From positions 1-5,784 of the forward strand of contig DIUW01000009.1 in NCBI GenBank assembly GCA_002423125.1: a stretch of DNA of 5,784 nucleotides, in the 5' to 3' direction. This stretch comes from Legionellaceae bacterium UBA6148 (GTDB lineage: Bacteria; Pseudomonadota; Gammaproteobacteria; Legionellales; Legionellaceae). The notes beneath the pieces were generated by a model. That model searched no databases, was not told the DNA's origin, and saw nothing but the letters and a program-made list of their open reading frames with translations. The position numbers and the translations under genes are program-made. This document shows positions 1 to 4,272 of this stretch, in pieces (position 1 is the first letter of the stretch; each line of letters starts with the position of its first letter).

Positions 1-1
1 G

Positions 2-205
2 CTCGGCCGGATGAACTGGCAAAAAATAAGGCAGTATGGACGTCGAAATTATTCAGAACTCGGCGTTCAGCGTTACCAAAAAATATTTGGAGATGCATTG
101 CATGCGAGGGATATAACGAGGCAAAAACAAGAAGATAAATTGGCTTGTGGTGCGTTGAACAAAATGACATCGCTGGGAATGCCACAAAGCTATCGATCCG
201 TCTGA
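2..205 (+). CDS. IS5-family transposase, C-terminal fragment
   Basis: About 67 C-terminal residues of a DDE transposase, open to the left edge of the window and ending at TGA 203-205. The ATG at 11 is internal, because the frame is open before it and the sequence there (W-x-x-I-x-x-YGRRNYSELG) is domain interior. Landmarks typical of IS5-type transposase C-termini are the YGRR...E stretch, a R-Y-x-K-x-x-FG-x-x-L-x-x-R segment, a Q-x-x-E helix and the closing LNKMTSLGMPQSYR, close to the common 'LNRM..LGMP.SY' ending. The catalytic residues lie upstream of the window except possibly the last Glu, in YSELGV. Whether the whole gene is intact cannot be seen. Confidence 0.62.
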   Translation, partial: LGRMNWQKIRQYGRRNYSELGVQRYQKIFGDALHARDITRQKQEDKLACGALNKMTSLGMPQSYRSV

Positions 206-231
206 AATTAGTGAGATAAAATTGGGCGGGT

Positions 232-248
232 AGTTAAGCAACAAAGCC
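232..248. repeat. Terminal inverted repeat (right end) of the IS
   Basis: Seventeen bases ending CAACAAAGCC, 26 bases after the transposase stop. The outer ten bases are the complement of GGCTTTGTTG, a familiar start of IS5/IS903-type inverted repeats. The matching left repeat is outside the window, so pairing could not be tested. Confidence 0.5.
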
Positions 249-255
249 ATGCTCG

Positions 256-285
256 TTTCCATCTGGCTAATATTCCGGTTACAAT
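256..285 (+). promoter_or_regulatory. Possible weak sigma-70 promoter for mutM
   Basis: TTTCCA (256-261, four of six matches to the -35 consensus) and TACAAT (280-285, five of six matches to the -10) are separated by 18 bases. They sit between the IS edge and mutM, ending 30 bases before its ATG. The gap between IS and gene is so short that either this site or a promoter inside the IS must drive mutM. It was found by eye and nothing else supports it. Confidence 0.25.
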
Positions 286-315
286 ACCAACAAATCATTT
301 ATTGTTCATTATTAC

Positions 316-1137
316 ATGCCAGAATTACCAGAAATTGAAACTATCATGCGTGGCTTAGCCCCTCATCTTGAAAATACCATTATTCAAGATGTCATTGTTC
401 GATATCCTCAATTACGCTGGCCAATACCACCAAATTTAAACCGCAGCTTAAATGGAAAACAGATCATTGGTTTATCACGGCGCGGAAAGTATTTGTTAAT
501 ACATGTCACTGCCGGCGCGCTGATTACTCATTTAGGTATGTCAGGTAGTTTACGGATTTTAAACCAAGCAACATCGCCCACATCTCATGATCACATGGAC
601 ATTATCCTTTCGAATCATACAATATTACGTTACAACGATCCCCGACGTTTTGGTGCAATATTATGGACAGAAGAAAATCCTCTACACCATCCGTTATTGA
701 AATCCATGGGCGTAGAACCTCTTGATGCTCATTTCACCGGTCAATATTTGAAGCAACTAACGTTAAAACGACGTACTCCCATTAAGTCGTTCATCATGAA
801 TAGTAAAATAATCGCGGGTATTGGCAATATTTACGCGGCTGAAGCGTTGTTTTTGGCAAAAATTCATCCAACGACACAAGCATACTTGCTCACGGAACAG
901 CAATGTAACCAGCTGGTTGCGTCAATTAAGAAAATTTTGGAGTTTGCTATTTCAAAAGGTGGTACAACATTAAAAGATTTTGTAAACAGTGAGGGCAAGC
1001 CTGGATATTTCTCGCAACAGCTCAATGTTTATGGTCGAGCAGGAAAGCCCTGTATGGTCTGTCATTCCCCATTACAACTGATGCAGTTAGGGCAGCGAAG
1101 TACTGTATTTTGCAAACAATGCCAACCACTACCCTAA
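316..1137 (+). CDS. mutM: Formamidopyrimidine-DNA glycosylase (MutM/Fpg)
   Basis: Base-excision-repair enzyme that removes 8-oxoguanine and ring-opened purines from DNA and nicks the abasic site by beta/delta elimination. The 273-residue protein has the usual family length. It starts MPELPE, giving the catalytic N-terminal proline (after Met removal) and the following Glu. Other landmarks are K58 in RRGKYL, the HLGMSGSLR segment with the DNA-intercalating Met (75), NDPRRFG (108-114) with the Arg and Phe that fill the space left by the flipped base, GIGNIYAAE (168-176) of the helix-two-turn-helix, and a C-terminal zinc finger with Cys246, Cys249, Cys266 and Cys269 enclosing GQRST. The start is fixed by the obligatory Pro2; no good Shine-Dalgarno sequence precedes it. 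It stands alone, with an IS end 67 bases upstream and no partner downstream. It appears intact and functional. Confidence 0.97.
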   Translation: MPELPEIETIMRGLAPHLENTIIQDVIVRYPQLRWPIPPNLNRSLNGKQIIGLSRRGKYLLIHVTAGALITHLGMSGSLRILNQATSPTSHDHMDIILSNHTILRYNDPRRFGAILWTEENPLHHPLLKSMGVEPLDAHFTGQYLKQLTLKRRTPIKSFIMNSKIIAGIGNIYAAEALFLAKIHPTTQAYLLTEQQCNQLVASIKKILEFAISKGGTTLKDFVNSEGKPGYFSQQLNVYGRAGKPCMVCHSPLQLMQLGQRSTVFCKQCQPLP

Positions 1138-1338
1138 GTGGAAAAACTGCTGGAATAAACCGTCAAAGTGGTTTTATGGCGCGCCATGCTTAAAAAATTG
1201 GAATTTAGCTTTAAATTAGGACTTGGAGCCGTTGTTGGGGATGGAGCTAAAATAACGCCTATATACGGCTAAGAAATAATGGATGTTAGAAATCTAAAAT
1301 GATAAAATGCTCCAATATTGACTATTTATTTTTTCACA
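1138..1338. other. Intergenic stretch with one doubtful 28-codon frame
   Basis: About 200 bases between mutM and the DUF1311 gene. The only coding possibility is a 28-codon frame at 1186-1272 (plus), starting MLKKLEFSF and ending DGAKITPIYG, with no clear ribosome binding site. It could be a remnant of a larger gene or chance. A palindrome GGCGCGCC is present at 1178-1185. No strong terminator follows mutM: the best pairing is AAACC/GGTTT at 1157-1174, too short to call. No convincing promoter was found for the DUF1311 gene. Confidence 0.3.
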
Positions 1339-1785
1339 ATGATGAGCTATAAAAAGGCAGTAACGGTATTTCTAACAAATAGTTTACTAATTGTAAATAT
1401 TTGTTTAGCAAATAGACTAGAAGAGTGTATAAACAATAACTCATCAACTGTTGGCATGAGAACTTGTGTTAACGTCGAACATGATCTCGCAGATAAAAAC
1501 CTCAACAAAACATATCAGGATCTTTACAACATTTTATCCACTCTTGGACGCAAGAAATTAAAACAAACAGAATTAGCTTGGATTGCATTTCGCAAAACCG
1601 AGTGCGAATTTTCCGTCTACCCTGAAGAAGGCGGAACGCTAACTCCATTAATCCTTGAAAATTGCTATCTAGATATGACACAAAAGCGATTGTTAAAATT
1701 AAATAAATATCTGGCTTTTTATAAAAAATACGCAGACCACAAAAGTGGCGCTACAGGGTTGAAAAGCCATTACATTTATGGTTGA
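1339..1785 (+). CDS. Exported DUF1311/LprI-like (lysozyme-inhibitor-type) protein
   Basis: 148 residues from ATG 1339 (a second ATG follows at 1342; the TTG at 1318 would put seven residues before the signal peptide). An N-terminal signal sequence (about 1-24) has a KK pair and the hydrophobic stretch VTVFLTNSLLIVNICLA. The mature part fits the DUF1311 pattern: Cys30 and Cys43 near the start, ADKNLNKTYQDL (51-62), then Q-x-x-x-AW-x-x-FRKTEC (76-89), GGTLTP (98-103), Cys109 and a Q-K-R helix. DUF1311 includes Mycobacterium LprI, a lysozyme inhibitor. No proper lipobox is seen, so it is probably periplasmic. No clear Shine-Dalgarno precedes either ATG. The last nine codons (from about 1757) lie inside DNA duplicated at 2419, so the original C-terminus may have been replaced. 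Beside peptidoglycan-hydrolase toxins, a protective role is plausible but inferred. Confidence 0.75.
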   Translation: MMSYKKAVTVFLTNSLLIVNICLANRLEECINNNSSTVGMRTCVNVEHDLADKNLNKTYQDLYNILSTLGRKKLKQTELAWIAFRKTECEFSVYPEEGGTLTPLILENCYLDMTQKRLLKLNKYLAFYKKYADHKSGATGLKSHYIYG

Positions 1786-1808
1786 GTATCGAACGGTTTT
1801 CGATACTC
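1784..1808. terminator. Hairpin between the convergent DUF1311 gene and immunity remnant
   Basis: GAGTATCGAA (1784-1793) pairs perfectly with TTCGATACTC (1799-1808) around a five-base loop, overlapping the stop codon of the plus-strand DUF1311 gene. It could slow transcription from either side. Neither flank carries the run of T expected of an intrinsic terminator, and the same sequence also encodes the KPFDTQP end of the minus-strand frame, so the call is weak. Confidence 0.25.
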
Positions 1809-1939
1809 ATTATTTATAACCGCTTCCTCATGTGTTTTAAGAAGAGCTCGATATAATGTTTGAGGAGTCATGCCTAAAGTAAAATGCTCACTATTAATTT
1901 CGTATTCTTTGATACTATCGCCGTTAATCACCCAACTTG

Positions 1940-1973
1940 AGCCATACCAAGGAAGAAGCCATACCAAGGAAGA
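1940..1973. repeat. 17-bp perfect tandem duplication causing a frameshift
   Basis: AGCCATACCAAGGAAGA occurs twice back to back (1940-1956 and 1957-1973). The intact gene copy has it once. Seventeen extra bases shift the minus-strand frame and split the immunity remnant. Confidence 0.93.
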
Positions 1974-2299
1974 ACGTGACTTTGCTCATTAAGTGCGACT
2001 ATACATACTGATGCCCCTGTTTTTTTATCAACATATTGGAGCATGCCAAATACAAGTCGAATATACTCGGAATTAAATTTTTCATTATCATTAGCCGATG
2101 GCATCATCAATTTTTCATTAGTCCATTTGTAATTCTTAGGCGGTTTTCCAATTACGCACACCGCGTATTTTTAATACATTTTTTTCAAAAAAAACGCGCT
2201 CTTTTTTTATGTCATTAGCAGAAATTCCGCCACTAGTGGTTCTATCTAGATTAGGTATCGCATATTCGGCTACTGCAGTAAAATTGTGGTTAGGTTTGC

Positions 2300-2412
2300 T
2301 TTTCAAGTGCTCCGTTTTGAATGATCTTCAGGGGTACACCGTCCCGGTTGCCGCTCTTCCCTCTGTGCCACTTTGATGGCTCAGAGTATTGCGGCACCCA
2401 GGCTACGAACTG
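2300..2412 (-). repeat. 113-bp dispersed repeat, copy A
   Basis: A GC-rich stretch that matches 3455-3567 over 113 bases without gaps; I count about 11 differences by eye (roughly 90% identity). It separates the intact immunity gene from its broken duplicate. On the minus strand it has an open frame containing VPQYSEP and KWHRGKSG. It could be a miniature mobile element, a structured RNA, or a leftover of coding sequence; I do not recognise it. The core holds complementary TGCCG/CGGCA blocks that could form a stem. Confidence 0.85.
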
Positions 2413-2418
2413 GATCGT

Positions 2419-2916
2419 GGTTGAAAAGCCGTTACATTTATGGTTGAGTATCGAAAGGTTTTCGATACTTATTATTTATAACCGCTTCCTCATGTGTTTT
2501 AAGAAGAGCTCGATATAATGTTTGAGGAGTCATTCTTGGGGTAAAATGCTCACTACTAATTTCGTATTCTTTGATACTATCGCCGTTAATCACCCAGCTT
2601 GAGCCATACCAAGGAAGAACATGACTTTGCTCATTAATTGCGACTATACATACTGATGCCCCTGTTTTTTTATCAACATATTGGAGCATGCCAAATACAA
2701 GATCAGTATCCCCCGAATTAAAATTCTCATCAAATGCCGGGGCTATCAATCTTTTATTTACCCACTTACTATTGTTCGGTGGATTTTCAATGATACAAAC
2801 AGAGTATTTTTTTATACATTTTTTCAAAAAAGCACTTTCCTGTTTTATGTCATTAGCAGAGATTCCGCCACTAGTTGTTCTATCTAGATTAGGTATTGCA
2901 TATTCGGCTACTGCAG
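2419..2916. repeat. Direct duplication, copy 2 (intact)
   Basis: Partner of 1757-2278. It carries most of the intact immunity gene (all but its signal-peptide codons) plus about 19 bases beyond its stop codon. Since it keeps the complete gene it is more likely the parent, or the better preserved, copy. Confidence 0.88.
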
Positions 2917-3004
2917 AAAAATCTATTTTTTGACATGGCTTAAGTTCTTGTCCATGTAATATAGAACTTAAAAGCAATCCCAAGAAAAATATACATTTTT
3001 TCAT
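2438..3004 (-). CDS. Exported protein of unknown family, candidate immunity to the transglycosylase toxin
   Basis: 188 residues. A signal peptide is clear: MKKC then a hydrophobic stretch to about residue 18 (SSILHG, probable cleavage before QE). Cys4 is at the wrong place for a lipobox. The mature protein has four Cys (24, 63, 70, 119), enough for two disulfides in the periplasm, and a well-conserved C-terminal half starting LVFGMLQYV (102-110). I recognise no named family. The ATG overlaps the TGA of the transglycosylase frame (ATGA), which implies translational coupling, and GGAGAAAGG lies just upstream (3007-3015 on the plus strand). The overlap, the export signal and the cell-wall-cutting partner make a periplasmic immunity protein the best inference. 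An independent inhibitor or accessory protein is possible. Confidence 0.62.
   Translation of the reverse strand: MKKCIFFLGLLLSSILHGQELKPCQKIDFSAVAEYAIPNLDRTTSGGISANDIKQESAFLKKCIKKYSVCIIENPPNNSKWVNKRLIAPAFDENFNSGDTDLVFGMLQYVDKKTGASVCIVAINEQSHVLPWYGSSWVINGDSIKEYEISSEHFTPRMTPQTLYRALLKTHEEAVINNKYRKPFDTQP
2447..2469. other. Perfect 10-bp hairpin inside the 3' end of the candidate immunity gene
   Basis: AGTATCGAAA (2447-2456) and TTTCGATACT (2460-2469) pair around a three-base loop. It is the counterpart of the hairpin at 1784-1808 and encodes the last residues of the protein. No T run follows on either strand, so it is not called as an intrinsic terminator. It may protect transcript ends. Confidence 0.4.
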
Positions 3005-3396
3005 CGCCTTTCTCCAAAATATCCAGGAATTTTTTGTCCGTTATTTCTAATATTATGAATTTTGATAATATAGTTACGGCCCTCTTCGTTAATGTTTTCC
3101 AACCAGTTTTCTTTATACTTATCTATTGCTCGAGATACAGCACCTTTACCTTGATTGTATGCTACTAATGATTTATCGATTCCCAATTGATTTGAGCCAA
3201 ATTTATCAATATAAAAACTCAACATTTTTGTACCATGCATAATCGATTTTTCTGGATCAAACGGATTAAATTTAACGCCATTATGCGGGGCATAATTATC
3301 TGCTGTTATCTGCATCACTCCCAACGCTCCTGTATTTGAAACTGCATTCCACATTCCTTTACTTTCATGCGCAATGACCGAATTGATTAAATTCAC
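3001..3396 (-). CDS. Orphan, 5'-truncated lytic transglycosylase (SLT) toxin domain
   Basis: Soluble-lytic-transglycosylase fold that cleaves the MurNAc-GlcNAc bond of peptidoglycan with a single catalytic Glu. Counting from the GTG at 3396, it shows INSVIAHES (4-12, Glu11 catalytic), GALGVMQI (23-30) and LVAYNQGKGAV (77-87), the three standard SLT blocks in order. The end is TGA at 3001-3003, overlapping the next gene. The GTG has no ribosome binding site, and the reading frame continues upstream in domain-like sequence (YVIDAHQKYPNVSV) to 3435, where an in-frame TAG sits just before the 113-bp repeat. The first helix is therefore present but there is no proper start and no signal peptide. 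It looks like a detached toxin C-terminus. As it stands it may be untranslated or confined to the cytoplasm. A decayed housekeeping transglycosylase is the alternative. Confidence 0.72.
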   Translation of the reverse strand: MNLINSVIAHESKGMWNAVSNTGALGVMQITADNYAPHNGVKFNPFDPEKSIMHGTKMLSFYIDKFGSNQLGIDKSLVAYNQGKGAVSRAIDKYKENWLENINEEGRNYIIKIHNIRNNGQKIPGYFGERR

Positions 3397-3454
3397 AGAA
3401 ACGTTAGGATATTTTTGATGAGCATCGATAACGTACTATTGTGCTTATGTCTGT

Positions 3455-3567
3455 TTTTCAAGTACTCAGTTTTGAATAAGGTTCAGGGGCACACCGTCCC
3501 GGCTGCCGCTCTTCCCTCTGTGCCACTTTGCTGGTTCAGAGTATTGCGGCACCAAGGCTACAAACTG
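3455..3567 (-). repeat. 113-bp dispersed repeat, copy B
   Basis: Same element as 2300-2412, gap-free, about 90% identical. It begins seven bases beyond the stop codon of the upstream exported protein and ends about 20 bases before the truncated transglycosylase frame. A short inverted repeat, CAGTTT (3467-3472) and AAACTG (3562-3567), lies near its edges. A minus-strand micro-frame (3570 to 3466, 34 codons, starting MQFVALVPQYSEP) has no clear ribosome binding site. Confidence 0.85.
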
Positions 3568-3574
3568 CATTATG

Positions 3575-4246
3575 TTACGCTGGTTGAAGCTCAATCTCTC
3601 CCTCATTATCCGATAAACATAAAGCCCATTCTACCAAGCCATAATTTTCACTTGTAGTATAAGCCACTAAACTGTTATTGACTTGGTACTTGGAGATTCT
3701 TCCATAAAAGCCGACTACTTTCCGCTTACCCGCCGCAAATAAATAATTTTTTAAGGATAATTTATCTTTATAAAATCCATATGCATCAAAAAAATCACCA
3801 GAACAATCTCCATATTGGCTAATAATCAGCACATCTGGCTTGTGTTGTTTCAAACCAGATAATACTATTAAACCAGATCCTTCCACATTGAATCTAAGCT
3901 CATGAAAGTCACTGAAAACCTTTGTTCTAGTCGGCAGGAAAGATCCCTTCTTTTCATCATACAAATAGATGTAATAATGCCCCACTCTACTTACTGAAGC
4001 AGGAATTTTTTCTCCCCGACAAGAATAATGCGGCTCTATTGATTCAATACGTTCATCACTCGCATACATATAAGCAGTTAAAAATTTTCCATCGCCATTT
4101 TGTAATTTTACTTTGAATGAAGTTTTTTTAATAAGCTCCTCCATATGCGAATCAATTTTTATTTTTTCAGCTGAATAAGAATAATTGCTCAAAAAAAAGC
4201 TTATTACAATATACGTAAAAATAAATATTTTATTTTTTTTAATCAT
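3575..4246 (-). CDS. Exported protein of unknown family, candidate immunity to the glucosaminidase toxin
   Basis: 223 residues from the ATG at 4246. GAGG lies eight bases upstream (4255-4258 on the plus strand). A longer start (TTG 4276) would overlap the preceding gene but puts ten residues ahead of the signal peptide, so I reject it. The signal peptide has KKNK followed by a hydrophobic run to about residue 26 (NYSYSA, probable cleavage before EK). The mature protein has Cys76, Cys148 and Cys210 and alternating polar/hydrophobic segments such as HYYIYLYDEKKG (90-101), suggesting a mainly beta structure. I do not recognise the family. It begins 26 bases after the toxin stop codon on the same strand, the normal place for an immunity gene, and export fits protection from a periplasmic cell-wall hydrolase. 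The function is inferred from position only. The stop codon lies seven bases from repeat copy B. Confidence 0.62.
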   Translation of the reverse strand: MIKKNKIFIFTYIVISFFLSNYSYSAEKIKIDSHMEELIKKTSFKVKLQNGDGKFLTAYMYASDERIESIEPHYSCRGEKIPASVSRVGHYYIYLYDEKKGSFLPTRTKVFSDFHELRFNVEGSGLIVLSGLKQHKPDVLIISQYGDCSGDFFDAYGFYKDKLSLKNYLFAAGKRKVVGFYGRISKYQVNNSLVAYTTSENYGLVEWALCLSDNEGEIELQPA

Positions 4247-4254
4247 CACACTAA

Positions 4255-4258
4255 CCTC
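4255..4258 (-). promoter_or_regulatory. Ribosome binding site deciding the start at 4246
   Basis: GAGG on the minus strand, eight bases before ATG 4244-4246, supports that ATG over the longer TTG start at 4276, which has no such site. Confidence 0.5.
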
Positions 4259-4272
4259 ACTAAATTGTATAA

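Larger units (their letters stand above)
1..248 (+). mobile_element. Right-hand end of an IS5-family insertion sequence
   Basis: This is the distal end of an insertion sequence that enters from the left of the window. It holds the last codons of a transposase (to 205), a 26-base tail, and a terminal sequence at 232-248 ending CAACAAAGCC. Read inward from the outside this is GGCTTTGTTGCTTAAC, which begins like the GGCTTTGTTG inverted repeats I recall for IS903-type elements of the IS5 family. The element edge is placed at 248. The left end and the target duplication are outside the window, so completeness cannot be judged. The edge lies 67 bases before the mutM start codon. Confidence 0.6.
1757..2278. 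repeat. Direct duplication, copy 1 (degenerate)
   Basis: This stretch matches 2419-2916 in the same orientation, sharing ggttgaaaagcc at one edge and tactgcag at the other. It is 24 bases longer than copy 2, of which 17 are a local tandem duplication (1940-1973). The outer parts are nearly identical to copy 2, while the middle (about 2050-2210) is clearly more diverged. The left edge lies inside the 3' end of the DUF1311 gene. Confidence 0.88.
1776..2286 (-). pseudogene. Broken duplicate of the downstream candidate immunity gene
   Basis: A decayed copy of the intact gene at 2438-3004. The C-terminal part (1776-1967) repeats the intact protein from PWYGSSWVINGDSIKEYE to the shared end RKPFDTQP. 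A second frame (1928-2161) repeats LVFGMLQYVDKKTGASVCIV and neighbours. The frames are separated by a 17-base tandem duplication at 1940-1973. A second disruption lies near 2165-2205, where T and A runs differ in length from the intact copy, shifting the frame before the VCVI segment. The signal peptide and first residues are missing: homology stops near 2283, just before the 113-bp repeat. It cannot make the full protein. It marks an older or duplicated cassette. Confidence 0.85.

Noticed and set aside
53..298. Minus-strand frame opposite the transposase end
   Set aside because: It overlaps the better supported transposase C-terminus and crosses the IS edge into mutM upstream DNA.
1318..1341. 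TTG start at 1318 for the DUF1311 protein
   Set aside because: It places seven hydrophobic residues ahead of the usual Met/Lys signal-peptide start at 1339; neither site has a good Shine-Dalgarno, so the normal ATG is preferred.
1757..2916. CRISPR-like or tandem array
   Set aside because: There are only two long units with a 113-bp element between them; this is a gene duplication, not short repeats with spacers.
3415..3657. Plus-strand 80-codon frame across repeat B
   Set aside because: It runs through the repeat and antisense to the exported-protein gene, has no recognisable domain and no ribosome binding site; the similar frame over repeat A reflects the shared repeat.
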